Origin: Bryobacteraceae bacterium
GTDB taxonomy: Bacteria; Acidobacteriota; Terriglobia; Bryobacterales; Bryobacteraceae
Direction of reading: 5' to 3'
DNA: 44,240 bases
NCBI GenBank assembly: GCA_025927575.1
Contig: JAICLJ010000017.1
Location: 1-44,240 of the forward strand
In this document: positions 1 through 8,819 of the stretch, piece after piece
Layout: every line of letters starts with the position of its first letter
How positions within the stretch are numbered: the first letter of the stretch is position 1
Made by a program: the position numbers and the translations under genes
The notes under the pieces: model-generated
The model's database searches: none
What the model was told of the DNA's origin: nothing
Seen by the model: only the letters and a program-made list of their open reading frames with translations

Positions 1-3000
1 GCCGTGATGAGCGAACGACAAGCCACACGAACCGCGCAAACGGATGCGCAGGGCTTCTATAGCTTCATCGGTCTGCCACCCGGACACTACCAGGTCACTT
101 TTGAGGCAAATGGTTTTCAGAAGCAGGTGCAATCGGGCGTTCAGCTGACGGTAGGTCAGAACGTGCGCGTTGACGGCAACCTGAGCGTCGGAACGGTGCG
201 CAATGAAGTGGAGGTCGGCACGGCGGCTCCGCTTGTCGATACAGTCTCCACCACGCTGTCGGGTCTGATTGACGACCGCCGTGTTGTCGATCTGCCCCTG
301 AATGGCCGCAACATCATGGGCCTCGCGGCGATCCTCCCGGGAGTGACCAACGTCAGTGCTCCGCAGCAGATGAGAGATGCCCGGGGCGGAAGCGAAATGG
401 ACGTCAACGGCGGACGGCCGAACATGAACATGTTCACCTTCGATGGAGGTTACTTCAATAATCCGTCGCGAAATACCGGCATTAACTATCCGCCGCCCGA
501 CGCCATCCAGGAAGTCCGCATTCTGACGCATAACTTTAGCGCCGAGTTCGGCCATAATCCGGGATCGCAAGTGGAAGTGCTTTCGAAAGCGGGCACAAAC
601 TCCTTTCATGGATCGGCCTGGGAGTTTCTGCGTAACGACGCGCTGAATGCCCGGGACTTCTTCTCGCCGCGCGTGCCCGCCGAAAAGCAGAATCAATTCG
701 GCGCCGCGGCTGGCGGCCCCATCGTCAAAGACAAGATTTTTATTTTTGGCTCCTATCAGGGCCTGACGAATCATCAGGAAGCGCAAAGCGTGCAGGCGTC
801 GGTCCCAACGGAAGCACAGCGCAACGGCGATTTCACGGGCCTCGGCGAAACACTCGTGAATCCCGTTAATCCGCTCACGGGCGCTCCTCTGACGGATGCA
901 AATGGCAACCCGTGCGTCGCGGGAAATCGCATTGCGCCGGGCTGTATCAGCCCTGTCGCGAAGAATCTGCTGCAGTACGTGCCCACATCGTCAACAGGAT
1001 CGCTCGTCTCGCTCGCTCCAAGTCCGTTGAACGAGAACCTGGGGATGCTGCGCCTTGACTGGAACCAGAGCGATAAACATCACATCTTCGGGCACTACTA
1101 TCAGAACGAAAATAGTAAATCTACCCCGTTCGCGGGCGGCAACATTCCCGTCTACATCGGTGAAAACTTCAATGTTGGAACGAAGCAGGGCACGATCAAC
1201 GATACTTATACGTTCTCGCCAACGGTGATCAACCAGGCAATCTTTTCCGTTCTGAACAGCACATCGAGCGAGCTTGAAAGCAAGACCATCGATCCGTCGC
1301 AACTCGGTATCAACATGCCGCAATACCTGCCCAACGGCGGCGTCTCCGTGAACGTCGCAAGCGGCTTCACGCTCGGTTCCGGTACTCCGACACAGTTCTT
1401 AGGAACGAGTTATCAGATTAGCGACAGCCTTACCTGGATTAAAGGCCGCCACAGCTTCAAATTCGGTTTCGAATCGTTGTTTCTGAATTTCCGGCAGCTT
1501 TTCATCGAGGCGCCCAATTTCACGTTCAGCGGCGTGCAAACCGGCGATGCGACAGCCGATTTCCTGCTGGGCGCTTTCGACAGCTCGAATGTCGCATTCG
1601 GCCAGCGCGACAACAACGACTACACGACGTTCAATTCGTTCTACGCACAGGACGAGTTCAAAGTGAATCCCCGGCTCACTTTGACGTATGGCTTACGCTA
1701 CGAGCCGTTTCTACCCTGGAAAGACCGTAACGATCGCATCAACACCGTCGTGCCGGGCGCTCAATCGAAAGTCGTGCCCGACGCGCCTCCAGGCATTCTT
1801 TTCCCGGGCGACGTTCCGAAGGGTCTGGCCTCCGCCGACCTCAACAACTTCGCGCCGCGCATTGGCCTCGCATGGGATGTCTTCGGGGATGGGAAAACCA
1901 GCGTTCGCGCCGGTTACGGCATCTATTACGAGAGCATCAACGCCGATTCCGTCGCGCAAGAGAACCCGCCTTTTGCCGGTTCTATCGGCACATTCCGTGG
2001 CAACATCGCCGATCCATTCGGATCGACGGGACAAACGGCGCCGCCCACCACTCTAAGCGGCCACTTCGGCTGCGTCCAGATCCCGGCGTATCCGTTCTAC
2101 AATTGCCCGCTGTTCCCGTTGCCGGCCGGCGGCCTTTTCACGGGGCAAGGTTTGCGCAGCCCGTATATTCAGGAGTTCAATTTTTCCATCCAGCGTCAAA
2201 TCACTTCGAGCACGATGATCGAGGCTGCCTACGCAGGCAAGATCGGAACGAAAATCGAAGCTCTGCGTCCGTATAATCCCGCACGCTATATTAACGATCC
2301 GATTACCGGCGACGCGCCTTCGCCGCAAAATGTGAATAACCGGGTCATCTATGAACCCGGCATTCTGAGCCCCCAAGGCTACCTGCTCGGCAACGATTTC
2401 CGGAGTTGGTACCACAGCTTCCAGGTGCAGGTGACCAAGCGGTTCAGCCACGACTTCTCCGTTCTCGGTTCCTACACTCTGGCGAAATCCATCGATTCGA
2501 GCTCGACCGACAATCTCGGTGGCTCGGTTGCCAATCCGTTCGATTTGCGCCAGGAGCGCGGCCGCTCCGATTGGGACCGCCGCCATTCGTTTGTCGCATC
2601 CTGGTTGTACACGCCGTCCATTCATTTCTCGAATAAGCTGACTAACGCTCTGCTGGGCGGTTGGACGTTCACTGCCATCCAAACCGTGCAGAGCGGACTG
2701 CCGATCACGTTCTATCAAGGGCAAGACGTCGCGCTCGACGGCACCTTCGGCGTGCAGCACGCGCAACTCGAACCGGGAGCTACCGTCAACAACATCCAGG
2801 TCGATCACCCAAATCGCAACGCGATGATCTCGGACTTTTTCAATCCAGCCGCGTTTGTTCCCGCGAATCTTGTGCCGCCCGGAACTTACGGGAACTCGGG
2901 ACGCGGCATTCTCAGCGGACCGGCATTTGCCAATACCGACTTTTCCATCTTGAAAGATTTTGTGTTGCGCGAGTCCTTGAAGCTGCAATTCAGAACGGAA

Positions 3001-3132
3001 ATGTTCAACGCCTTTAACCAGGTGAATTTGAGTAATCCGGATGCCACGGTAAACTCGGGAACTTTCGGCCAGATCCTTTCGACGGCAACGCCCGGACGAC
3101 AGATTCAGTTCGCGCTGAAGTTGCTGTGGTAA
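1..3132 (+). CDS. Oar-like TonB-dependent receptor, 5' end outside window
   Basis: The frame is open from base 1, so the gene begins upstream; about 1043 codons are visible. The visible N-terminus is the second half of a carboxypeptidase-regulatory-like beta-sandwich (GFYSFIGLPPGHYQV, then GFQKQ). A plug-like region follows with DLPLNGRNIMGLAAILPGV, then a long beta-barrel rich in aromatic and Asn residues. The protein ends in FALKLLW, an aromatic terminus as expected for a BAM-inserted outer-membrane barrel. The order matches Oar-like receptors, which are numerous in Acidobacteriota and are thought to import or bind oligosaccharides or peptides. The substrate cannot be told. No partner gene is visible upstream; downstream lies a convergent menG/aroB pair. 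Confidence 0.9.
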   Translation, partial: AVMSERQATRTAQTDAQGFYSFIGLPPGHYQVTFEANGFQKQVQSGVQLTVGQNVRVDGNLSVGTVRNEVEVGTAAPLVDTVSTTLSGLIDDRRVVDLPLNGRNIMGLAAILPGVTNVSAPQQMRDARGGSEMDVNGGRPNMNMFTFDGGYFNNPSRNTGINYPPPDAIQEVRILTHNFSAEFGHNPGSQVEVLSKAGTNSFHGSAWEFLRNDALNARDFFSPRVPAEKQNQFGAAAGGPIVKDKIFIFGSYQGLTNHQEAQSVQASVPTEAQRNGDFTGLGETLVNPVNPLTGAPLTDANGNPCVAGNRIAPGCISPVAKNLLQYVPTSSTGSLVSLAPSPLNENLGMLRLDWNQSDKHHIFGHYYQNENSKSTPFAGGNIPVYIGENFNVGTKQGTINDTYTFSPTVINQAIFSVLNSTSSELESKTIDPSQLGINMPQYLPNGGVSVNVASGFTLGSGTPTQFLGTSYQISDSLTWIKGRHSFKFGFESLFLNFRQLFIEAPNFTFSGVQTGDATADFLLGAFDSSNVAFGQRDNNDYTTFNSFYAQDEFKVNPRLTLTYGLRYEPFLPWKDRNDRINTVVPGAQSKVVPDAPPGILFPGDVPKGLASADLNNFAPRIGLAWDVFGDGKTSVRAGYGIYYESINADSVAQENPPFAGSIGTFRGNIADPFGSTGQTAPPTTLSGHFGCVQIPAYPFYNCPLFPLPAGGLFTGQGLRSPYIQEFNFSIQRQITSSTMIEAAYAGKIGTKIEALRPYNPARYINDPITGDAPSPQNVNNRVIYEPGILSPQGYLLGNDFRSWYHSFQVQVTKRFSHDFSVLGSYTLAKSIDSSSTDNLGGSVANPFDLRQERGRSDWDRRHSFVASWLYTPSIHFSNKLTNALLGGWTFTAIQTVQSGLPITFYQGQDVALDGTFGVQHAQLEPGATVNNIQVDHPNRNAMISDFFNPAAFVPANLVPPGTYGNSGRGILSGPAFANTDFSILKDFVLRESLKLQFRTEMFNAFNQVNLSNPDATVNSGTFGQILSTATPGRQIQFALKLLW

Positions 3133-3183
3133 AGAACGCGGGCTAAGACGGAGACGCCCACTCTCCCGAAAAATCGTTGTTAC

Positions 3184-3275
3184 GCACGGTATCGTGCTGC
3201 TGCCGGTCTCTAGCCGGCAGTCGGTGGGAACGGAGATGGTGAACTGAAGTTCACCGCTGCACGCTGGAAGCGTGC
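3184..3275. repeat. Cluster of four short perfect palindromes, REP-like
   Basis: Four stem-loops lie back to back in the gap between two convergent genes. They are GCACG/CGTGC (3184-3197), CTGCCGG/CCGGCAG (3200-3220), GGTGAAC/GTTCACC with a TGAA loop (3238-3255) and GCACGC/GCGTGC with a TGGAA loop (3259-3275). There is no T-tract, so this is not a classical intrinsic terminator on either strand, though the stems could stop or stabilise transcripts from both sides. The dense palindromes resemble REP/BIME-type intergenic repeats. I found no second copy in this window, so the repeat status is inference. Confidence 0.5.
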
Positions 3276-3306
3276 GCCACACTGATGTGTTGGCGTGCTG
3301 GGTAGT

Positions 3307-4065
3307 TCAACTGGGCTTACGGCCTGTGTGCAGCGCGGCAATTCCTCCGGTGAGCAGTTCGAACGACACTTCTGCGAAGCCTGCCACTTCCATCATTTGC
3401 TTCAGCTGCGGCGCAGCCGGGAATTTGCCGATGGATTCCGGTAAATATGTATAAGCATCGCGCCGCCCGGATACCACTGAGCCGATCACCGGCAACAATA
3501 CGCGGGAATAAAGGCGGTACGAGACCCGCATGAACCAGCTTCGCGGGTGAGAAAACTCGAGAATCGCGAGTATTCCTCCGGGCTTCAATGTCCGCACCAA
3601 TTCGAGCAATCCCGCCTCGTAATTCGCGAGATTGCGAAAGCCGAACGCGATCGTGATCAGGTCCAGCGATTCGTCGCGCAAAGGCAGCGCGAGCGCATCC
3701 GCCTCAAAAAGCGGCGAGACCAATCGCCGGGCCGACGTTTTTCGCGCCGCTTCCACAAGCATGGGATGGCAGAAGTCGGCGCCCATCACGGCCGCCTTCG
3801 TATTCTTCTGCAGTTCGATGAGTACGTCGCCGGTTCCGCAGCAGAGGTCCAGCACCGCCGGACTTTGCTTTTCCAACACGGGCGCCACCGCCTTGAGCAA
3901 ACGCGCGCGCCAACGCCTATCGATGTTGAAAGAGAGCAGATGGTTGAGAAGATCGTATCGTGGCGCAACGGCCGCAAACATCTGCTTGACCCACGCCGCC
4001 GCTTGCTGTTCGTCGTCCGTGCCGGGCGGCGTCGTGCCTCGTCCGGCGATTGCGGGATCGTTCAC
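3307..4065 (-). CDS. ubiE: Demethylmenaquinone/ubiquinone C-methyltransferase
   Basis: This is a 252-residue class I SAM-dependent methyltransferase. It has the UbiE/MenG start pattern (VKQMFAAVAPRYDLLNHLLS), the SAM motif VLDLCCGTGD, and the family signature FGFRNLANYEAGLLELVRTL followed by LKPGGILAILEFSHP. The enzyme methylates the quinone ring in the last step of menaquinone synthesis (or a middle step for ubiquinone). In this lineage menaquinone is more likely, so menG would be the apt name. It overlaps the end of aroB by four bases (ATGA), pointing to translational coupling; aroB feeds chorismate, the menaquinone precursor. Length is normal for the family. Confidence 0.93.
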   Translation of the reverse strand: MNDPAIAGRGTTPPGTDDEQQAAAWVKQMFAAVAPRYDLLNHLLSFNIDRRWRARLLKAVAPVLEKQSPAVLDLCCGTGDVLIELQKNTKAAVMGADFCHPMLVEAARKTSARRLVSPLFEADALALPLRDESLDLITIAFGFRNLANYEAGLLELVRTLKPGGILAILEFSHPRSWFMRVSYRLYSRVLLPVIGSVVSGRRDAYTYLPESIGKFPAAPQLKQMMEVAGFAEVSFELLTGGIAALHTGRKPS

Positions 4066-5144
4066 GCGCGGCCCGCGAAGGCAAGGTCGATCGCTTCGCG
4101 GATGAGGCGCGGTTCTATGCCCGAGATCACGGTGACCCTGCCGATCTCTTCTGGCAGCACAAAATGAATCTTGCCTTGAAGTGTTTTCTTGTCGTTTCCT
4201 AATCGCCGGATCAGGCGCTCCGGATCAAGATCGCTTGCGTCGGGTAACGGACCATACAAATGAACGGCCGCAACAATCCTGTCGCAATCGTTGGCGCTCA
4301 GTAAACCGACGAGCGATGCCAGATGAGCGGCGGCGATCATGCCCCAGGCAATCGCCTCGCCATGCAGGAAGCGCACGTACTCCGTTTCAGCTTCGATGGC
4401 ATGGCCAATCGTATGTCCGAAATTGAGGATGCGCCGCAGCCCACTCTCGCACTCATCGGCGGAAACGACTTCGGCCTTGATTCGGACAGCCCCGGCGATG
4501 AGTTCGTCCACGAGCGCCGGATTCATTGCTAGCACCTCGTGAGATCGTTCGGCCATAAGATCGAATATTGCGCGATCCCGGATCACGCCGCACTTCAGTA
4601 CTTCAAACAGCCCCGCGCGGAACTCGCGCTCGGGAAGCGTTGCGGTCAGATCGGGATCGATTAACACGGCGAGCGGTTGGTGGAAGCTTCCAATCAGGTT
4701 CTTGCCAGTTACCAGATTCACGCCTGTCTTGCCCCCGACCGCCGCATCCACTTGCGCCAGCAGAGTGGTCGGAATCTCCAGAACCGGCACGCCCCGCATA
4801 AAAATCGCGGCGAGAAAGCCCGCTACGTCGGTCACGATGCCTCCGCCGAAACCGATCACGATACTGGTGCGGTCGCCGTGGCGCTCCAGCATCTGCTCCG
4901 CGAGCAGCTCCACCGGCGCAAGCCGCTTGTTTTTTTCACCGCCGGGGAAAAACAAAACTTCCGTGGAGAGACCCCGTAAACTTTGCTCCAGTTTTTGGCC
5001 GTGGTACCGCCACACATCTTCTGTCGTTACTACGAAAAGGCCGCCGGCCTTTGCCGGAATATGCTTCGCCGCTTCGCTCAGGACGCCGCGCCGCACCACG
5101 CTCGGATACGTGCAGTGCGGCGTGTGGACTTCGAAGATAGGCAT
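4062..5144 (-). CDS. aroB: 3-dehydroquinate synthase
   Basis: AroB converts DAHP to 3-dehydroquinate, the second step of the shikimate pathway, using NAD and a metal ion. The NAD-binding segment GGGIVTDVAGFLAAIF and the downstream FMRGVP are visible, as are KCGVIRD and the two His metal-ligand motifs LNFGHTIGHAIE and LHGEAIAWGM. I chose the ATG at 5144 (MPIFEVHTPH, 360 residues) because family members begin near this point and GGGA lies just upstream. An in-frame ATG at 5162 adds six residues and is possible. The gene is first in a pair with ubiE and diverges from nadB with only about 44 bases between. Confidence 0.93.
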   Translation of the reverse strand: MPIFEVHTPHCTYPSVVRRGVLSEAAKHIPAKAGGLFVVTTEDVWRYHGQKLEQSLRGLSTEVLFFPGGEKNKRLAPVELLAEQMLERHGDRTSIVIGFGGGIVTDVAGFLAAIFMRGVPVLEIPTTLLAQVDAAVGGKTGVNLVTGKNLIGSFHQPLAVLIDPDLTATLPEREFRAGLFEVLKCGVIRDRAIFDLMAERSHEVLAMNPALVDELIAGAVRIKAEVVSADECESGLRRILNFGHTIGHAIEAETEYVRFLHGEAIAWGMIAAAHLASLVGLLSANDCDRIVAAVHLYGPLPDASDLDPERLIRRLGNDKKTLQGKIHFVLPEEIGRVTVISGIEPRLIREAIDLAFAGRA

Positions 5145-5188
5145 GTGTTCCCGTTGTACCATGGGTTATCGCCGCCTCATTTCAACGC

Positions 5189-6739
5189 ATTGACACGGAT
5201 TTCATTGTTGTCGGAGCAGGTGTAGCAGGCCTCCGGGCCGCCATCGAACTCGCTGCCGCGGGCCGCGTACTGGTCATCGCAAAGGATAGCCTTCAAGAGT
5301 CTTCATCGGAATATGCGCAAGGTGGAATCGCCGCAGCTCTCAACGACGACGACGAGGTACATCTTCACGAGCAGGATACTCTGATCGCGGGAGACGGACT
5401 CTGTGACCTAAACGCCGTTCGAACTCTGGTTGAAGATGCTCCTGTCGCCATTGAGCAATTGATCGAATGGGGTACCGCGTTCGACCGGCAAGGATCGAAG
5501 CTGCTGTTTTCCCGTGAAGGCGCGCATAGCCGCAACCGCATTCTCCACGCCCACGGAGATTCCACGGGTCGCGAGATCGCGCGCACTCTCCGCCACCACG
5601 CGTCCTCGCTCGCCAACGTGAGCTTGCAGAGTTTTGCCGCGGTCACCGATCTGCTCTTGCACGACGGGGAAGTGGTGGGCGTAGCCGCGTTCGATGAAAC
5701 GACGCGATCCGTAGTAGTGGTGCAGGCGCGCGGCGTTTTGCTCGCGACCGGCGGCCTTGGCCGCGTATTTGAAAACACAACGAACCCGGATGTGGCAACC
5801 GGCGACGGCGTGGCGATGGCGTACCGTAACGGCGCGGCCATCGCCGACATTGAATTCATTCAGTTTCATCCCACCGCTCTTTTCGTTCCGAACGCGCCGC
5901 GGTTTCTGCTGAGCGAAGCTCTGCGGGGCGAGGGAGCTTACCTTCGGAACGCCGCGGGCGAGCGGTTTATGGATCGCTATCATCCGTTGAAGGAACTGGC
6001 CCCCCGCGACGTGGTGGCGCGGTCCATCGTGATCGAGTGCCGCGCCACGGGCGAACCGAACGCATTCCTCGATCTCACTCATCTCGCGAAAGGTTTTGTG
6101 CGGGAGCGGTTCCCTAGAATCTACGAGACATGCCTCCTTTACGGGATCGATCTGGAGAAGGTTCCAGCGCCGGTTCGGCCCGCTGCGCACTATGCGATGG
6201 GCGGGATTCGCACGGATCTTGATGGCCGCGCAAGCCTTCCGCGTTTGTTCGCAGCCGGCGAAGCCGCTTGCACCGGAGTCCATGGAGCAAATCGCCTCGC
6301 CAGCAATTCATTGTTGGAAGGAGTGGTGTATGGGGCTCGCGCGGGAAGGACAATGCGCGAGCTGCAACCAACCGGGATAGATTTTGGGAGACTGGCTCCT
6401 TCAATAACACATCGATTTCCGGTGATGCCTGAGCGCGATATCCGCTCCGTCGCCTGGAACTCATGCGGCATTCTGCGGAGCGGTCCCGAACTGAACGCGG
6501 CTTTCACCATGTTGCGTTCGCGCGAACGGATCACGATGTCCGATGCCACCCGAGCGGATTTCGAACAGCGTAACATCCATTTGATCGCTTTGCTGATTTC
6601 GTTTGCGGCGCTTGCGCGGGAAGAAAGCCGCGGAGCCCACTACCGCATCGACTTCCCTAACAAATTACCGGAATTAGCGCGACACTCGATCGTTACACGT
6701 TCCCCATCGACCGGCGAGTTGGAGATACGGTTTGCGTAA
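5189..6739 (+). CDS. nadB: L-aspartate oxidase, start codon uncertain
   Basis: NadB oxidises L-aspartate to iminoaspartate with FAD, the first step of de novo NAD synthesis. The dinucleotide motif GAGVAG sits at about residues 9-14, followed by EYAQGGIAAAL, QFHPTAL, EALRGEGAYL, LAPRDVVARSI, AAHYAMGGI and HGANRLASNSLLEG, all typical of the succinate dehydrogenase/aspartate oxidase flavoprotein family. No ATG, GTG or TTG exists in this frame between the upstream stop (5138-5140) and TTG 5459, which is inside the catalytic domain. The ATT at 5189 gives 516 residues with a normal N-terminus and is my working start. A one-base error, or a +1 shift from the 11-codon ORF starting at ATG 5161, would also explain it. 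The end overlaps the next gene by eight bases. Confidence 0.85.
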   Translation: MDTDFIVVGAGVAGLRAAIELAAAGRVLVIAKDSLQESSSEYAQGGIAAALNDDDEVHLHEQDTLIAGDGLCDLNAVRTLVEDAPVAIEQLIEWGTAFDRQGSKLLFSREGAHSRNRILHAHGDSTGREIARTLRHHASSLANVSLQSFAAVTDLLLHDGEVVGVAAFDETTRSVVVVQARGVLLATGGLGRVFENTTNPDVATGDGVAMAYRNGAAIADIEFIQFHPTALFVPNAPRFLLSEALRGEGAYLRNAAGERFMDRYHPLKELAPRDVVARSIVIECRATGEPNAFLDLTHLAKGFVRERFPRIYETCLLYGIDLEKVPAPVRPAAHYAMGGIRTDLDGRASLPRLFAAGEAACTGVHGANRLASNSLLEGVVYGARAGRTMRELQPTGIDFGRLAPSITHRFPVMPERDIRSVAWNSCGILRSGPELNAAFTMLRSRERITMSDATRADFEQRNIHLIALLISFAALAREESRGAHYRIDFPNKLPELARHSIVTRSPSTGELEIRFA

Positions 6740-8015
6740 ACGTCTGCCGCTGCCCGGCTTCCGCCGGACAACGCAGACCGGGCAGCGATTCGGCGTTGCG
6801 TTTGCGCTGCTGCTGGTTGCGGCGCCGCTTCGCGAGGTCAGTCCGACAGCCGCCTTCTGGACCACTCCGTGTATCCTGCTGGCATCGATTCTGATTGCCT
6901 GGGGGGCGGAATCCGCGCAGTTTTTTGTCGCCCAAGGCTTCGCTCTCGCAATACTTGCGTGGCTCCAGACTCTTCCTGAATTCGCCGTCGAAGCGGTGCT
7001 TGCGTGGCATCAGCAGCGGGAGCTTCTTCTCGCCAATCTCACGGGCGCACTACGTCTTCTGATCGGACTCGCGTGGCCCATCATCTACGCGACCGCCGCC
7101 TACTTTCATCGCAAGCGAACAGGTTCGCCGATGCGCCGTATTTCTCTGGACCCGAATCACAGCATTGAAGTGATCGGACTGATATTGCCATTGCTTTACG
7201 CCCTTGTTATCTGGTGGAAAAGCAACCTGCATGTTTACGACGCAGTGGTGCTGACGGCCATGTATGCCGCTTACCTTTATCTCTTGACCAAACTCCCGCC
7301 GGAAGGAAATGAGGCAATAGAGGACCTGGAAATCATTCCCCGCGCCATTGTCACAGCGCCGCGGCTGATCCGGATTGCGGCGATCGGAGGCTGTTTCGCC
7401 GCGGGCGGGCTGCTGATTTACTTTACAGCCGAACCATTCCTTGGCAGCTTGATTGCTGTCGCCGCCGCCATCGGAGTCCCCAGCTTCATTCTTGTGCAAT
7501 GGCTGGCGCCGGTGATTTCCGAGTTTCCGGAACTCGCCTCCACTTTCTACTTCGCCCGACAGGAAGAGCGCGCTTCCATGGCGTTGATGAACATCACGTC
7601 CAGCAACATTAACCAATGGACGCTACTGGTCGGCATGCTGCCCATTGTGTATTCGATGGGTGGGGGAGCCATCACCGGCATACCTCTCGACCCCGAGCAG
7701 GAACGAGAATTGCTGCTCACCATCGGTCAGAGCATGGTGGGCCTGGTGTTTCTACTGAACATGACATTCGAGTGGTGGGAAGCCCTGTTGCTGTTCGTGC
7801 TTTACATGACGCAAGTCGCTTTCGCGACTACGGGAGCTAACACGGGCTTATGGTCCTACCTGGGGCTACATGTGCGATTCTGGGTCACCATTCTGTACTT
7901 TGCCTGGGCGGGCGTCGCGGTCATCATGATGATCGTGCGAAGGAAGCGTCCAGAAGCATTGTCTTGTTTTGTCGAGACCTGGCGCCACCATATCCGTCCC
8001 ACGACTGCGAGGTAG
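6732..8015 (+). CDS. Sodium/calcium exchanger-like membrane protein
   Basis: This is a 427-residue polytopic membrane protein starting at TTG 6732, overlapping the end of nadB by eight bases. Two related hydrophobic segments look like the alpha-repeats of the CaCA (Na+/Ca2+ exchanger) superfamily. The first contains QTLPEFAVEA near residue 82. The second contains APVISEFPELAST and NITSSNINQW near residue 265. Pro-Glu in a membrane segment is the ion-binding signature of this family. A cytoplasmic loop rich in acidic residues (PPEGNEAIEDLE) separates the halves. It probably exchanges cations across the inner membrane; which ion is unknown. The coupling to nadB appears positional rather than functional. 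Confidence 0.7.
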   Translation: MRKRLPLPGFRRTTQTGQRFGVAFALLLVAAPLREVSPTAAFWTTPCILLASILIAWGAESAQFFVAQGFALAILAWLQTLPEFAVEAVLAWHQQRELLLANLTGALRLLIGLAWPIIYATAAYFHRKRTGSPMRRISLDPNHSIEVIGLILPLLYALVIWWKSNLHVYDAVVLTAMYAAYLYLLTKLPPEGNEAIEDLEIIPRAIVTAPRLIRIAAIGGCFAAGGLLIYFTAEPFLGSLIAVAAAIGVPSFILVQWLAPVISEFPELASTFYFARQEERASMALMNITSSNINQWTLLVGMLPIVYSMGGGAITGIPLDPEQERELLLTIGQSMVGLVFLLNMTFEWWEALLLFVLYMTQVAFATTGANTGLWSYLGLHVRFWVTILYFAWAGVAVIMMIVRRKRPEALSCFVETWRHHIRPTTAR

Positions 8016-8100
8016 CCCAAATTCACTAATACAAAATTTATTCATTTTGCTGCTAACCTGATCGGGAGGTCCTGCGTCATGATAACCAACGCAACCATAC

Positions 8101-8141
8101 GCCCGCGTGGTTATCCTTCCCCCACCAAAAACCACGCGGGC
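8101..8141. other. Long perfect stem-loop upstream of the BON-domain gene
   Basis: The arms GCCCGCGTGGTT (8101-8112) and AACCACGCGGGC (8130-8141) pair perfectly over 12 bases around a 17-base pyrimidine-rich loop. No T-run follows, so a simple terminator for the upstream exchanger gene is not certain. It lies between two in-frame start sites of the next gene (ATG 8079 and ATG 8208), so it could act as an mRNA leader structure controlling that gene, or as a partial terminator. Confidence 0.5.
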
Positions 8142-8207
8142 CCCCTCGCAATTCCAACAGACATCAATTCCAGTGCTGCTGTATCTATAGAAGCAGGGAG
8201 GAAACTA

Positions 8208-8762
8208 ATGCGCAGACTCGCGATTGGCAGTGCGGCTCTCGTGATCTTGACGGCGGCTTCTCTCGCGCAAAGCGAAAAAGGAGAGCAACAGGGAGATCAG
8301 AAGGGAGAGCAATGGATAACCCGGGAAGTCAGACAGCAATTGGTGATGTTGCCGTACTACAGCGTGTTCGATAACTTGGCGTATAAGGTCAATGGCGACA
8401 CCGTCACGCTGATGGGCGAGGTTGTGCGACCAACTCTCAAAGACGACGCGGGGCGTGTGGTGAAACGGATCGAAGGTGTCGACAAAGTAATCAACAACAT
8501 TGAGGTTCTTCCGCTTTCTCCCAATGACGATCGCATCCGGCGCGCCGTTTACCGGGCGATTTACAGCAAGCCGGGTCTCGATCAATACGCCATGCGCGCC
8601 GTTCCTACGATCCACATCATCGTTAAAAATGGGCATGTAACTCTCGAGGGCGCAGTGGCTCGCGAGATGGACAAGCAGCAGGCGGGAATGGCGGCCAACG
8701 GCGTTTCGGGCGTATTTTCGGTCACAAACAACCTGAGAGTCGATACCGACAACGCGAAGTAG
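8208..8762 (+). CDS. Exported protein with two BON domains
   Basis: The 184-residue product starts with a clean signal peptide (MRRLAIGSAALVILTAASLA). A charged Gln/Glu/Lys stretch follows, then two BON domains. The first has VNGDTVTLMGEVVRP and VDKVINNIEVLP; the second has VKNGHVTLEGAVARE and VFSVTNNLRV. BON domains occur in periplasmic or outer-membrane proteins such as OsmY and are thought to bind membranes and counter envelope stress. ATG 8208 is chosen because it has GGGAGG nine bases upstream and places the signal peptide at the N-terminus. An in-frame ATG at 8079, also with a GGGAGG, would add 43 residues encoded across the stem-loop and would bury the signal peptide. Confidence 0.82.
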   Translation: MRRLAIGSAALVILTAASLAQSEKGEQQGDQKGEQWITREVRQQLVMLPYYSVFDNLAYKVNGDTVTLMGEVVRPTLKDDAGRVVKRIEGVDKVINNIEVLPLSPNDDRIRRAVYRAIYSKPGLDQYAMRAVPTIHIIVKNGHVTLEGAVAREMDKQQAGMAANGVSGVFSVTNNLRVDTDNAK

Positions 8763-8819
8763 ATCCGGCGCCCTCTTCGCGTCCGGCGAAGACCGTCGCG
8801 TTCTGTATGCTGAGGAGAG

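Noticed and set aside
2053-3282. 409-codon open frame opposite the first receptor gene
   Set aside because: It is the antisense of a GC-rich barrel gene with strong protein signatures, has no domain match or ribosome site, and is basic and low in structure.
5408-6283. 291-codon minus-strand frame opposite nadB
   Set aside because: nadB has unmistakable family motifs on the plus strand; the reverse frame has none.
8016-8207. Simple intrinsic terminator after the exchanger gene
   Set aside because: The 12-bp stem is present but no T-tract follows on either strand, and the stem lies between two starts of the next gene.
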